Assembly (NCBI RefSeq): GCF_019112545.1
Contig: NW_025064883.1
Coordinates: forward strand, 880,100 to 944,099
Length of the DNA: 64,000 nucleotides
Direction of reading: 5' to 3'
From: Guyanagaster necrorhizus
Lineage: Eukaryota > Basidiomycota > Agaricomycetes > Agaricales > Physalacriaceae
Within the stretch, counting starts at the first letter, position 1. Each line of letters begins with the position of its first letter. The notes beneath the pieces are model-generated. The model saw only the letters and a list, made by a program, of their open reading frames with translations. It made no database searches and had not been told where the DNA came from. Shown piece after piece: positions 12,390-24,500 of the stretch. The translations under genes were made by a program, and so were the position numbers.

Positions 12390-13533
12390 TCATAGCTGCC
12401 CTCGTGGTTGCAGTTCATCGGTACCAATGACTTGGATCATTTTTTCATCAGCCTCTCCAGGCTTCAATTCAACATCTCGGAGGAAATCATTCCGAACGAG
12501 AAACCGGATGGCTTGGGAAAGATTGGATACAGTCATGCGTATCTCAGGAAGAAGCAGCTGGATAGATAATGAGTTAGCTGATTACAGCAAAGCACAGACA
12601 CCTACGTTTCGTAAAAGGGTCGGCTGGGCGGGAGGGGGATGTTGCAGTGGTTTCCTTAGTAGAGGCCTGTTTATTGGTGCAAGGATTTTCGGCGGCAGGG
12701 TCGGGGGATCATCCACCACAGGATTCAAGGTCACCTTTGATGATAAAACCTCCGGCTCACCGTTATCGCTACTATCACTTTCCGAGGAGCTGGAAACGGT
12801 TTCTACACGGGGTTGAACTGGCGTAGAGTGAGCATTGACTGCACCTCCTCGCCCACGCCAGCCGGAATCTGCAGCACCTCTGACATGTCCACGTACCCTT
12901 TGCCGTCCACGGGTAGGCGGTCGAGGCTCATTATCCACTGTTCTCTGCCGTTTCCTGCTAAAAAGGCCGAGTTCCTCAACGGACAACTGCCCTCGCGCTA
13001 CTGCTTCCTCCTGCTTCCTCTTCTTCTCTTGTACTCGTTTGTCGCTAGGCCATCGTTTCTTCCGCTCTGCAAGCCATGCATCCAGGATTTCGGGGGAATC
13101 AAGGACAAGGGTTGTTCCCTGTATGGGCATAGGCTTGCTGAACAAAGATTAGGCATGGGATCTGGCCCAAAAGCTCGACGTACCCTTTAAGACTAGGGTC
13201 CGCATCCCAATTGTCAGTTTTTTTCTGCTTGTCCCATCCAGGAGGGAAGATGAGGTGCCTGTCCATCATGTGCGTCTCGACACTTTTCTGAGAGCCGGTA
13301 AATACGCAATTCTTATATGTGCATCGACTGCTCCCCGTCTGGTACCAAGATGCAGCGCCCATATCCATCGAGCGAGAACTGGAGGACGAAGATGCTGCAG
13401 TGTAGGTGCTAGAGACAGCGTATCCTTGGGGCGTAGTCCCGTGCTGGGTGTATGCTTGGGCATAGTGATTGGAATAGGCCTGACCGTACGCAGCAGTAGC
13501 AGCAGCATTATTGTAGGGTGAATTGCTCGCCAT
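12390..13533 (-). CDS. NUFIP1/Rsa1-like snoRNP assembly protein
   Basis: A homologue of NUFIP1 (yeast Rsa1), a nuclear factor that with the R2TP complex assembles box C/D snoRNPs on Snu13. From ATG 13533 (MASNSPYNNAAATAAYGQ) a Tyr/Ala/Ser-rich start leads to a C2H2 zinc finger, CTYKNCVFTGSQKSVETHMM with MDRHLIFPPGW following. After an intron comes the Nufip core, MPIQGTTLVLDSPEILDAWL and AERKKRWPSDKRVQEKKRKQ. An Arg/Gly and Ser-rich linker follows. The last exon (RMTVSNLSQAIRFLVRNDFL) matches the conserved C-terminal helix found after Pro-rich QPTLLRN. The stop is at 12390. Confidence 0.85.
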
Positions 13534-13987
13534 TTCCAAAGTAGCAATTGACGATTACATCATTCGCGACGCGCAAGAAATTTTTGTACAGACCACGTGT
13601 AAGTAAATAACACGACACAGGCACCTCCCACTAGTAAGCTCAACGTATGATAGTCATGTATACATACTTTTTAAAGTGTCTGTCAACAAGCACAAAAGCA
13701 GTACGATGTAGTCAGCCATCAACGGTAAGTATTGGTCAAGAAGCAACGCGGGAGGGAAGCATGTAACGGCCTTTTGACAGCAAGGAGGAAGACAGTCCGA
13801 GGAGTTGGGGGGTTGGCGGTTCAAGATGATAGCAAGGCGGAACATATGAACAGAGGGGGGAAGGCGTAGACTACTGTAAAATGGACAAAAGGGAAGACGA
13901 CGTTGGTGCGATCCCAAGCAAAGCCAACGCTGGACCGACTTTCCAGCAGCTGGCGCATTGAATGCAAACAAGGAAAAGGGATCAGGA
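13534..13987. other. intergenic region, no gene seen
   Basis: The stretch carries the promoter of the NUFIP gene next to its start and the 3' UTR of the KH-protein gene. A CACGTG palindrome lies near 13590. A 299-codon open frame at 13654-14553 on the reverse strand is an off-frame shadow of the KH gene and not a gene. Confidence 0.5.
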
Positions 13988-15112
13988 TTAATCCTGCAAT
14001 TCCTGCGGTTGCTCCCGTCCCACCCTTCTCTCCTTTTCACTCTCAAGCTGGTTGTATAACAAGAACAGCGCCTTCTCATTCGCTTCGGGGGTTCCGACGA
14101 TGGTGAACATTCGTTCACCGGTTTCATCGTGGGGAGCTTTGGCAATAGAAATTTTGGAACCGGACAGGCGTCTGATCTCGGTAATCTTCGTTCCACTCCG
14201 CCCGATGATACAACCGACCATGTCAGAGGGAATGGAGATATTCTGGGTCCGCAGATTAGCGGGTACGACCGACATCGTGGTTGGTCCCATGCTGGGAGAG
14301 GTCGGAGGCGATAAATGACCACGTATGTCGCCATTAGAGCGGCGGGAAGCGCTGGAGTAACCATTCGCAGATCGTCGGTTGCCAGACCGCTCCTCGCTGG
14401 TTCCAGGATGGTACAATACAGTGCCCATGCCTCGCTCGTAGTCTTCCAAGAGACACTTGCCAATCTCCTCAATGGCATGCCCAATGGAGTCTGGAGAACC
14501 CTGGACTTCCACAATACGCTCGGTTGACTGCGGAAGCATATCTTTCGAGGCAATCATACGGGCACCGGAGCCATCCTGAATGGCCTTAATTTTGAGACCG
14601 CCGCGTCCAATGATGGTACCCATAAGATTGTGTGAGATAAGGAGACGGATAGAAGTATGGGAGGTAGAGGGCGAGGCAGGAATAGGAGAGGAAGGGTTCG
14701 AGGCCACGAGCTGGGAGATGATGAGAGTGTATGCCTGGGGCCACTGTCAAAGGAAGTCGCCAATTGTATTAAAATTAAAGTACGGACCCTTGCTACAGCC
14801 TCGACAAGGCCAGTAACCGTAAGCACCCGTTCATGCACGCCAGGGATGACCTTGCTGACGCCAGCCTTTACACCGGTCTGGTCTCGCAGGTCGGCGACGT
14901 TTTTACCAGCCTTTCCAATGATGACACCTGCGTCCTTGGTACTGACGAGGGCACGGAGGGTCAGGATGTCGTGAATGGATGGTGAAGCAGAGCGCGATTG
15001 CGGTGGCGAAGCTATAAAATGAGTCCGGAAAACAAAATGAGGCTCGTCGACGAGACCAAGGAGAAAAAAGCGACGAACCCGAATCACGTCTTTCGGAAGA
15101 ATCGGAAGGCAT
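13988..15112 (-). CDS. triple KH-domain RNA-binding protein (PCBP/Rnc1-like)
   Basis: A poly(C)-binding-protein type RNA-binding protein with three KH domains, like fission yeast Rnc1 and budding yeast Pbp2/Hek2. Exon 1 starts at 15112 (MPSDSSERRDS); an intron with GTTCGT donor and TTTTATAG acceptor joins it to SPPQSRSASPSIHD. KH1 is in TLRALVSTKDAGVIIGKAGK, KH2 in LLISHNLMGTIIGRGGLKIK after an intron near 14705-14790, and KH3 in ISIPSDMVGCIIGRSGTKIT. The GXXG loops are GKAG, GRGG and GRSG, so all three look competent to bind RNA. A Ser/Gly/Arg-rich linker separates KH2 and KH3. The C-terminus ends EQPQELQD. Targets cannot be read from the sequence. Confidence 0.9.
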
Positions 15113-15422
15113 GGAAGAGGGCGGGATGAGAGGAAAAAGGGAGAAGAGGACAGGAAGGTGACGGAAGAGAAACGGAGAGAAAGGGCAATGATGACTGACT
15201 GCGAAAAATGTGTTTTTTCGGCTCTGCGCGTTTGCGCGCCTTTTGGCTACCAATTTGAATTACAGCTGGTCCAGCCTCCTACTCATTTGGTTTACGCTCA
15301 GTATTCTTACTTTTTCACACTGTCTGTACTTTTAAAAAGCAGAGAAAGGCGCCAAACGATGTATACGCAGCACTGCAGTAACATAGTATGGACATTCACA
15401 TATCATGAAAGTAGTATAGCAG

Positions 15423-16183
15423 CTAGTAGCCGAGCTGAGTAAGTTTCTCGAAAGACGACGACTTGTCAAGAGTGGCCTTTTGGCGAAGCTTGATAGCAGC
15501 AAGCTGAGACGGAAATCAGTACCTACAACGACTCTTTGGCTGGCTCGTATACATACCTTGCGTTCATGGAATGCCTGGGCCTTGATTTTCCTCTTCTCCT
15601 CCAAACGGTCTACGACGTCCTTGTAACCCCAGCCGACTTCATGAGACAGCCGCTGTTGCACACCAGTGAGTACACCAAGAGTCCAGCTGTCGCAGAACAA
15701 CGTACCTTGACCGTGCAGTACTTGCGACCAGGCTTCAACCTCAACACCCTCAAAGCCTCCGGGACAACCATCCGTTTCTTGCGGTCATATGGAGGAGGAA
15801 CGCCCTCATAGAGCTTCAGGCGCTCCAGGGCAGCAGCACCCCGGGCGCTCTTGTGGGGAGTCATTCCTCGGATGGCCCGGTAGAGAATCTTGGAGGGCGC
15901 GCGGTGGTGGAAGGGGCCGGATTTTTTGGGGTTGACAATGTGGCGTTTGTGGAGGAAATTGTGGTATCGGAGCTGATTAGACAACATTTACACCAGCGTA
16001 TCGTGTCGAATATTGGAGTCATACCTTGTTGCGGAAAAAGCTGCCAGAGATGTTGATCTCTTCACACCTAACCACAACAATTTTCTGGCCATTGAGGATC
16101 TGCTTGGAGATGATCGAGGCCAGTCGACCAAGGAGGTGACCCTTGCCATCAATTACGATGGGTGTCGAAGAGAAAGTGGCCAT
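15423..16183 (-). CDS. 60S ribosomal protein uL13 (RPL16/L13a)
   Basis: A large-subunit ribosomal protein. From ATG 16183: [20 protein letters not shown], then [20 protein letters not shown], matching uL13 residue by residue in the core. Introns (GT-AG) fall after FFRNK (about 15974-16024), after RKYCTVK (about 15650-15705) and after QAFHERK (about 15507-15557). The last exon ends [18 protein letters not shown]. An upstream in-frame ATG would add [16 protein letters not shown], but the family begins at MATFSS, so the upstream ATG is taken as 5' UTR. A 5' UTR intron, common in ribosomal protein genes, is visible at 16257-16320. Confidence 0.95.
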
Positions 16184-16256
16184 CGTGAAGTCTGCGAAAT
16201 CGAGGTCAATATCCACGGTTTTCCCTGGCAAAAAAGCGAACAGAAGAGCGACGGAC

Positions 16257-16320
16257 CTAAAATATCGAAGAAAACAAAATTCAGCAGTGCAGAGGGTAGG
16301 TGCAGACCAGATTTACTTAC
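16257..16320 (-). other. 5' UTR intron of uL13 gene
   Basis: On the reverse strand the sequence CTCAAG/GTAAGT at 16320 and a T-rich acceptor ATTTTAG/GTCC at 16257 bound a 64 nt intron, 73 nt upstream of the uL13 start codon. Both sites are strong fungal splice sites. Confidence 0.6.
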
Positions 16321-16479
16321 CTTGAGGAGTTGAGCGGTGTAATTCGAATGCGGCGTACAAGGGAGGAAGCCACTGACCCGATCCAAACCTTGTTTCCAAC
16401 TGCATAGCTGCCGGCATCTACCGTATCTTCGAACCAGACTCGTACGCTTATGTAACTCTATTGCATTAATCATCAATAT

Positions 16480-17763
16480 TTAACTACCAAATCTGTGTCG
16501 TGGTGCGCCACGGTATTTGCCTCCAAAATCAACAACGAATAGATGCCCAGAGTCTGGGTATTTCTCCTGCAGGTCATTTATATCTCCATTCAACCTGCAA
16601 TGCGCAGTGGTGACATACAGCTGGTCATTATTGGGCCCTAGGAGGCTTATTCAGAGCCAAGTCGGTTCAATATGTGCCAGTACAGCTTACCCCCAAAGCA
16701 ACAGGCCGTTACGCGCCACACAGTGGGAAACAATATCTGAAAGTCAACGTTCCCTTCACAGGAGAATCTAACAATTCGCGATCCCTCCCATCTGTGAAAA
16801 GGTGGTTCGCATCACGACATGTAACTCGTCGGGATGCCCATCTTACCGAGCGCTCCAGATACATCCCTCTTCATCGATACATAGCCCGTCGCAAAAACCG
16901 GGAAGATTGAATTTGTTGGTGTCAATGAAGACACGACGATTGGACAAGTTGCCATCATCATAATCGTATGCGTAAATTATGTTTCGCTTCGTGTCGGTAA
17001 AGTAGCTGATCCTCGGGTTAGGGAATTACTTTCGTTAGACGATCCACACGCACAACGTTCTTTCATCTACACTCCAGCCCAAACCATTCGAATCCTGCAA
17101 GACGGTATACTTGGTAATATCAGTGACGGTATAATCATGGCAACCCACTGTGAACGGCCCTTCATCCACCACTTTGACGCTACGATCGGTTGGATCATAT
17201 CTATACAACATCCCAGGAACGCCATGTACTTCAGAATACACCGTTCCCGCAAAGAAGCGGCCCTTGCTGTCGCAGGCTCCGTCGTTGAAGCGAGTGTATG
17301 GTTTCTGATCAGCAGGTATCGGCTTACAGATATAGTTGAGAGTAGGGCCATCGAGTAGGGCGAAACCCTGAGACGCTGCACAGGCCAACTAGAAGTCAAA
17401 TCAACAACGCTGCAGAGTGGAAACTGGGCGAAAACAGACGCCGGTACTACACAGAGCCAGGCAAGTGATAGAATCTTCATACTGATCTACTGCTAGCTGG
17501 CTGTCTTGCGTGTTGAAGTGATAGACCTACGATGAGCATCAGAGTGATGGCAACACTGCTTCCATCCCAAGATCTACCTTCTTCTCCTGGATGTCAACAA
17601 AATGTAAGACCCCATTTGTAGGGTCGTAGATAGGACCTGTAGGAGTTTCAGTGTCAGCGGCGCGGTCGGTAAAGGAGCTGTATCATGCGAATGGCATACC
17701 TTCTCCCAAGGTGCATCCCACCTTTAAGAGAGGATGATTAACGATGATCTGAGGTACGTTCAT
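16480..17763 (-). CDS. SMP-30/gluconolactonase family protein
   Basis: A six-bladed beta-propeller of the SMP-30/regucalcin/lactonohydrolase family, which hydrolyses sugar lactones using a bound divalent metal. Exon 1 from ATG 17763 reads MNVPQIIVNHPLLKVGCTLG with the metal-ligand Glu in LGEG, then PIYDPTNGVLHFVDIQEKKV. Later exons give YTRFNDGACDSKGRFFAGTV, with the FND Asn ligand, and SNGLGWSVDERT, with the second Asn ligand. The NLPGFCDGLCIDEEGCIWSA segment carries the Asp ligand. The C-terminus (LYVTTAHCRLNGDINDLQEK to HRFGS) ends at 16480. All four expected metal ligands are present. No signal peptide is seen, so it is probably intracellular. Confidence 0.88.
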
Positions 17764-18011
17764 AGATGGATGGATGGGTAAAAGACGTCTTGTTTGGGTC
17801 TTAGTCAAGTGAGCGAGGCAAGCATATATAGGCATCAGACTCGCGAAGACTCCTGATCGGATATGATGTTCCGAATGGTATTCCGGCACTCAAACCGAAG
17901 GCATTGGACGCATAGCGCTCATGACCAAGTATTCGCTCACGTAAATGTCAGGAAAAGTTTACTAATCATGTGTTGATTGTGTTGGGGAGTATTACAAAGT
18001 AAATATCCTTT

Positions 18012-18574
18012 TCAGTGAGCTGAACAACAGGTTAGAATCGTAAGGCTATGCTACCAGAAGTGTACGCACCCTCCGGAGTCTCAGAAATGTATTTGATGAC
18101 TGCGAAACATAGAAAAATGAGCGACATCCGATATATGAGGCGAACTAACACACCCTGCTCAACTGTTTCCATCTCATCAGCGGCTTCGTCCGGTATTTCT
18201 ATGGAGAATTCCTGGAATCGAGGCTCAATATCAAGTATACAAGAAATGTAACTCCATCGCACCTCTTCTACTGCCATGACCACCTCAACGGCATCCAAGC
18301 TGTCAAGACCAAGGTTTTTGAACGAGGCGCTTGGTACCAGCTAGTAGCCAATAAACCAATAGTAAAAACGCGCCCTCGACTGAAAGCATACCTGCTCAGC
18401 CTTGACCTTCTCAAATCCTTTGAAAACACTCAGAACGCGGTTCTCGATAGCCTCCTTGGTGAGACCAGACGCGGCAGAATACCACCTAGCCGGAAGCTGG
18501 CGTTGAGAGTAATACACATTCAAGAACGGACGAGAGAAAGTAGCGGGCCTGGCGGCAAGGCGAAGGAAAGACAT
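18012..18574 (-). CDS. mitochondrial acyl carrier protein (ACP/NDUFAB1)
   Basis: The mitochondrial acyl carrier protein, which serves type II fatty acid synthesis (and so lipoic acid supply) and is a subunit of complex I. The N-terminus [20 protein letters not shown] is an Arg-rich presequence without acidic residues. The mature part starts near [20 protein letters not shown]. The phosphopantetheine site is the Ser in [18 protein letters not shown]. Exons then give [19 protein letters not shown] and IKYISETPE; a final intron splits the last codons, leaving E-A-H and the stop at 18012, the usual end of fungal ACPs. It is head to head with the mitochondrial bL17 gene, 341 bp apart. Confidence 0.93.
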
Positions 18575-18915
18575 GACTCGTTAGTGAGGATGGACAAACT
18601 TGAGGAAGAGACCGGGCGGTTTGATTGGCCAGAGTGTTAGGTCCAGACACCTTCGGACTTTGAACAAAACAGAAAAATATGATTCGGCAGTCAGCGATTA
18701 TCCAACTTTTGCTGTCACGGAGGAGCTCGAGCGCAGTGACAATTTTTGAGTTGATTTTATTGATTTAACAGCACTATTGGAGGGTGGATAGATAGCATAA
18801 GGACTTACTACTAGTGCTGCCTTTTCTTCCTTATTTTTCTTCTTCTGGTAATTACGTAATATATATTCGATTTCTTCGTCGTAAGTACTGCCTTGAAGCT
18901 TGGCCACAGACGAGT
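18575..18915. other. bidirectional promoter region, ACP and bL17
   Basis: The 341 bp separates two divergent nuclear genes for mitochondrial proteins. A polypyrimidine run (CTTTTCTTCCTTATTTTTCT) lies near 18822-18845 ahead of bL17. No other gene is seen. Confidence 0.45.
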
Positions 18916-19877
18916 ATGAAGCATGGCGTCGCTTTCCGCAAGTTCTCGAGAACAACATCACACAGAAATTTAATGCTGAGGTATGTTTGGATGCTCTGAA
19001 TGTATATTTCTTGTGAATCCTTCTTCAGAAATTTGGTTACATCCCTCTTCGAGCACGAACAAATCAAAACGACACTTCCAAAAGCGAAGGATGCAGCACG
19101 ACTGGCCGAGAAGGTGTGTTGCATGCTTCATGGAGAAGCGAATGGACTCTCAGCACCCCTTTCAGATAATCACGTTAGGCAAGAAAGGGAATAATGTTGC
19201 CTTCACCAAAGCCTCTGCGTTCCTGTTGAAGCAGGACCTAATTCCCAAACTTTTTGGCACTTTCGCTCAACGATACGCTGACCGGCCGGGGGGTTATACA
19301 CGTATACATAAGTACGGAAACCGCCCAGGAGACAACGCGCCAGTCGCAATATTAGAGCTGGTGGACAATCCCAGGGATCTTCGATGGGAAATAACGTCGC
19401 GCGCTATTGGATGGGAAATGCTGAAGGACAAGCTCAAGCAGGAGGAGCCTTTGTCGCTCATTCAAAGGGGAGCTCCCGACGCCCAGAATTTCATCCAGCA
19501 TGAACGAAGTTTGGACCAGAATTCAACAGGCATATTAAGGCCAAAGACACGGTGGAATCTTCAGAAGGTTTTGCGGTTCAAAGGTCAAGATGGGACAATC
19601 GCACTGGGGCGAAAGGTTGAAGAATACTTTGTGGGCTTGCTTGTTATTCTTGATTACAGTCGCATCCTGAATGTATGTACAGGATCATGTTCTTGCATCG
19701 ACGGTGGCTACCAAAGCCCTGGATGAAAACCGGATGATCAAGGCTGGCCAGATGCTTCCTGGAGAGACTCGGAATGCTCTTTATCTCGCGCGCGGTGCGT
19801 TGGGCCATCAGAAACCTGCTCCAAATGAGCAACACATACTCAGCGTCAAAAATATGTTTAAACAGCATCCATCATAA
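18916..19877 (+). CDS. mitochondrial ribosomal protein bL17 (MRPL8-like)
   Basis: Four exons (18916-18980, 19029-19113, 19166-19630, 19683-19877) with canonical sites give 269 residues of mitochondrial large-subunit protein bL17. The first two exons read [20 protein letters not shown] and [20 protein letters not shown], the L17 signature, then IITLGKKGN. Exon 3 contains [20 protein letters not shown], typical of L17. Compared with bacterial L17 (about 120 residues) the protein has a long C-terminal extension of about 140 residues, as in other fungi. There is no cleavable-looking presequence, which is also usual for this protein. Confidence 0.93.
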
Positions 19878-19966
19878 GCTATTGCAACCACTATTTGGTA
19901 TTCTTCTTCCTAATGTACAAACGTAAAACATCGGACAAATTGGACTATTTTTTGTCAGTGAGCCCG

Positions 19967-21101
19967 TCAGAATTGACTTGCCGCCTCCAGATCATCAGCG
20001 TTTAGCCAATCAGCCCCGACATTCAACAACTGCCTCCATACGTCGTTGCGTGCTTGGATCGGCCAGCCGGGGGTGTCCCAATACCTCGCAGTGATGCCGC
20101 GCTGGTGTGCGTCATTCACAAATTGTGTGAGGTTCGTCAGTTAAGCTTCGGTGATATTCCCAATACCATTCCAACCCACGGCTACCTCATAATCAGTGCT
20201 TGCTACGGGTGAAATTGTATCGTTCCAGATCGTGTCGGTTGCAGAGAGTTCAGCTAGCGGTGCGTCGAAGAAGTAATCACGCGGGGACAACGCCAAGACG
20301 CCGTCCAGCGGGGTATTACCAGTTCCAATGACAGTGACTGCTGACTTGGTCAACGTTTCATTCGAGAATGTTGTGAGATAACCTTTCCCTCGTAATGGCG
20401 CTAGAGTCTCCAGGATCACGGGAAGGGCTCTTCCTATTGTATTCAGCGATGTCTTCTGCAATTTCAGATATAACGTACTCTTTCCCGTTCGTCTTGATAT
20501 CAATGAACAGTTGCAGAGCTGTGCCACTGGAAGTGTCAAACACGCCACTTGCGTGACACCGACATGGTGAGTGGATGGATTTCGCATCATAGTTGAGAGA
20601 TACAGACTTAACGCTTGTTACGTTATTAAAATCGGTGTGGGGATTCTGAAGATCTAGGACATTCAGCAAGGGCTGAATGTACAAGGAATTCAAGGTCCGG
20701 TCTTTGGTCAAGGCCGCTTCCTCGTGTCCAACCTATATTCAGTGTGCTAAGTAACATCCTTGACCATACATCCGAAGTAAAAAGACTGACGTAGAGCGTC
20801 TTGTTCACAAGCCAAACGTCTGCCTCCACGCTTGCAACGTCTAATGAGATCGCAGTTAAAAGAGGGACGTCTCGCCAGTCTACATCATAATTGTTAATAC
20901 CAATAGAATCATTAGCTGAACATTACACGCACAATCATTGTGCGAGTGAATTGCCTTGGGAACGATGCCTTGTGTGAACTGGGTAGGATACTGGAGCAAT
21001 GTTGAGTTGGAAGACTGCAGAAACGCAATCTGGTCATTGACTCCAGCCCGGGCAGACACGTAAGAGGTGAGAAAGCAAAGGACACCAGTGAGCATGATCA
21101 T
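19967..21101 (-). pseudogene. AIM6-like phosphodiesterase with in-frame stop
   Basis: A secreted PLC-like/glycerophosphodiesterase-fold protein of the AIM6 type. ATG 21101 opens a signal peptide (MIMLTGVLCFLTSYVSARA). The next exons give AIHSHND/YWRDVPLLTAIS (the HND catalytic-type start), SVEADVWLVNKTLY with the metal-ligand Glu and Asp, and GHEEAALTKDRTLNSLYIQP. Later come LFIDIKTNGKE and ALPVILETLAPLRGKGYL joined over a GTACGT intron, and GWNGIGNITEA. There a TAA (20141-20143) interrupts, yet the same frame continues for 57 codons with clear homology (GITARYWDTPGWPIQARND, NVGADWLNADDLEAASQF) to a stop at 19967. The product is thus truncated by a nonsense codon unless read through or a sequencing error. 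Function otherwise unproven. Confidence 0.75.
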
Positions 21102-21531
21102 CAGGCCGCAAGTAATCTGTGTCGGATATATACACTGAGGTTGGGCGACCTGGGCTCATAACGCACGTGCATCGTAGGCAGCATTCCCTGAGTTAACTTC
21201 TTCATTTCCATCAGAATCTTATATTCAAGCCAGCCATGAAGTCCCGGTGAAGTCCTGGAAGCTACAGTATTTCCAGACTCGAAGCTTTATAGTATCGTGT
21301 AGATGGATTTATATAAGTATAGTGAATTCGAGGTGAATGGTTTGTGAAAGTGGACTGCTGGAAATTCAAATTCAGACGCGTCTCCTCAGGTCACATGGTT
21401 CACCTCCTACAGCTTCCTACCTTCTGCCTGTACGTGTCCTTGGACGTTACTCTTCCCCCATACTGGCAGATTCAGAGTGAAGAATCTTAGCTCTCGACAC
21501 TACTGACACGTTACCCAGATTTAATGTAGCA
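21102..21531. other. intergenic region between AIM6-like and MED5
   Basis: A divergent promoter region of 430 bp. AT-rich TATA-like stretches occur on it (TATATA near 21125 and TTATATAA near 21310). No open frame with recognisable content is present. Confidence 0.4.
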
Positions 21532-24500
21532 ATGTCTCTCACGGAGCTGACGAGGAATTGTTTTCAAAGTGGTATTTCTGCTTCTAAAGTAATTCGTTGA
21601 CCTCAGCTATTGTTCCAAACTCTCTAATAGTTGTGTTCTATTTCAGTGGCTTGGACTATGCAGACTTCTCATTGCAAAGGATAATGGTCTCCAAGAATCG
21701 GACGCTGTCGAGAACACGCTCAGCAGTTGGGACTTCTTTTACTCCTGCTGTCTTGCCACATATATTCACAACTTTTGCGCACAGACTCCGTTCTTTCAAT
21801 GCTTCGCTTCTACCCTGGCAATCCAGACTTGCAAGAATACTTGAAATATGCCATCCAGGACGGCATGATTCCCGTTGCTGTCTTCGTGGCTACTATGCTT
21901 CAAGCGGCACGTTCCCCAGACCTGCATCACCCTGCCACCCTAGACATGTTATGTCGCATCGCTTTGGATTCACACTACTCTTCTGGTTCTCCCCCAATGG
22001 GTTCTGTCGTTCCTTATGGAGAGTCAGCAATAATTATTGTCGGAACGGTGCAGGACGCATTGGCACTCCTGCGAACGGCACACGCCTTGCCCCTTACCCA
22101 CTTTCACCAGCTCACCACCTCTGCATCTGAGCTAGTCATACTGCTTCTCTCATGTGTGTCTGATCTGTCACAAGTGTCTACAACCCAGGCATCGATCCAG
22201 TTGCAAGATATCACTGAAATCCTTCAAAATTTTCGACTGACCCCAGTCGTCAGGCAGGCTTTGGATAACTACATGGTATCTCTCAGCTTTTTGACTGGAG
22301 ATAATGCCAAGGCTGCTAGGGAAGCCCAAATGATGCATTCGCTTCAAGTCGCTTTAGGCAAGGATGATGTTTCTGGGCCTAATTCTGATACGGACGTCAT
22401 TACTTTTGGCTTGGAACTTCATCACCTTGTCAGTATAGTGTTTGAGTCTCGTTTAAATACTCGCAATCTAATTGTTTCTGGCAGGTTACTCATACAGCAA
22501 GGCGTTTCGGTGCTGGCTGTGGACCTGATGCTGTAGCTTTGTTAGTGGGGACCTTCAGATGGTCTTCCTGGCCGGCGTCTGTGTTCTATACACAACTTTT
22601 CACAGCTGCACTGTTATGTCTTTCTCAGGCTCCTCCATCGACCTGTTTCATCTGGCGTGCATTTATTGTTGGAAGGGTAGGCAACTTATATTTGTACCGT
22701 GCTTTGCATCTAAAAAAATTCCTAGCTTCCTGCCCTCCTAATAGCATTTGAAGAGGCCATGACCAGTGATAACACCGTTGACGTTGACTGGGCAGGTGAA
22801 TCTCTTTGTGATCAGAGCGACTTATAACATGCTTCATTATAGCGCAGCGCAAAGCAAGCTGCCATGTCTATCTTCCACCGGCCTGATATTCTGGCACATT
22901 GCGAACATGTTCTCGCGTCCGCCGAGGGATCCGACCCCCTTCATCCGTGAGTCAATTATCTATCGATTGTGCATTATTGACTTGTAAGTTCATCTGCCAG
23001 TAATCTACCATTTTCCAGAGAACTACTGCGTCAACTCGTGGACACCGGCCTACTGGATGGTCGTAATGCCCTCGGCGTGGACCCAGCGGTTCTTGAAAAG
23101 ACCCTGCTCCCTCTCCACGCAGAGGCTCAAAATGCCGGATTTGACGTAGAGGTGAGCTTTGATTTTCCGAAAGGAGCTGAGACTGAGTAATACTAGTCCT
23201 ACATAGATTCCAAACTGCCCGCTGACCTCGCAATCGAAGACGCGCATATTCTTTTCGACCGAATATGCAACGAAGCTGCTACCCACACTGCCTTTGCCAG
23301 TGTGGTTATGAAGGTTTGTCCCCCAGTTCTTCTAGAAGAGACACTCGTTGATATACTAATTTAAAGCGCTTCATCTTACTGTCCAACTCATTTGACGTAG
23401 AAGCCCCAAGCCGACTGTGTAAAGCACTGTATTTACATCACAGAATATTGGATATCGTATCCTTGCATGTCAAAATAGACGAGCTCCTCTACCAGACAGT
23501 GTCTTTGGTGGACAGCTACGACTGCGAAACCATCGGTGCGTCGGAATTGTAAACATTTCTGATAATCTAATGGTGTTAATAACAGGCGATCCACAGACGG
23601 CAGTAAGCCATCTCGGGGACATCGTTCTGTTTTCTCAGTACACGTTGGCGCACTTTAATGTTCGTGTCTCCTCGCGACACGAGTGGTCGTTCGTTAATGT
23701 TATGTTAACTAGTTGGACGCAAAAATGTTCGTTCAAGGAGATAGAACTGTATCTGGATTGTTCCTCCAATCGGCCTCCCAAGTCTTCCTCCATGAATCTC
23801 TCTCTAGTGAAGATACCCAAGCATTTAATGCCTGGTTCAAAACACTATTTGATAGTGGCAGTGAAGGCATCGAAGACACGATACTAAGGTGAGATGCCTG
23901 AATATCGCTCCTTAATATTTAACGTTTCAACAGGTCGAGCCGTCCCAAAACATTGCTCAAGATAGCTGCGACACTGTTCTCGTCAGCCATCAGCTCTCGA
24001 ATTGAAGGGAAAATAGATGGCGACACTTTGAACAATGGCATCTCATTCTTTACTGGGCCCCTTCTAAGCTGGACCCTGGTTGGCGTAGTGAAATTTCTTC
24101 TCCAAGAGATTTACAGAAAAGGGTTGGAAACAGCATTTCCCATCAATCTGGCGCTTGTAACTCACGTGTGCTCCTAGATTCATGGCCCCAGTGCACATAG
24201 AAGTCCTTCAGACTCTTCTGTTGTCACCGTCATGTCCAAAACCAGTGCTTGTTCTCTGCGGTTCCCGTATCTTAACCCTCTTGGCATCGAAGGCAGCTAA
24301 AGACCGGCTCGCCGCGGTGAGATTTGACGTTGCGACTGTTCAACGGCTTGTTTCCGAGACGCTAGGGCCGAGAGAAATCGGTTCGTCCTTTATTTGGTCA
24401 TTTGGCCTGTCAATCCACTAAAATCGCCTGGCAGCCCATATTCAGCATGCAATGTCTCTCGGAATGCATGTTTCATGGCAGGAGCAGTCGAAACAAGCAA

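Noticed and set aside
13654..14553. Reverse-strand open frame of 299 codons
   Set aside because: It overlaps the KH-protein gene in another frame; its composition is that of a shadow, while the KH frame carries three intact GXXG domains.
16674..16910. Forward frame of 78 codons
   Set aside because: It is antisense to coding exons of the SMP-30 gene that carry the conserved CDGLC segment.
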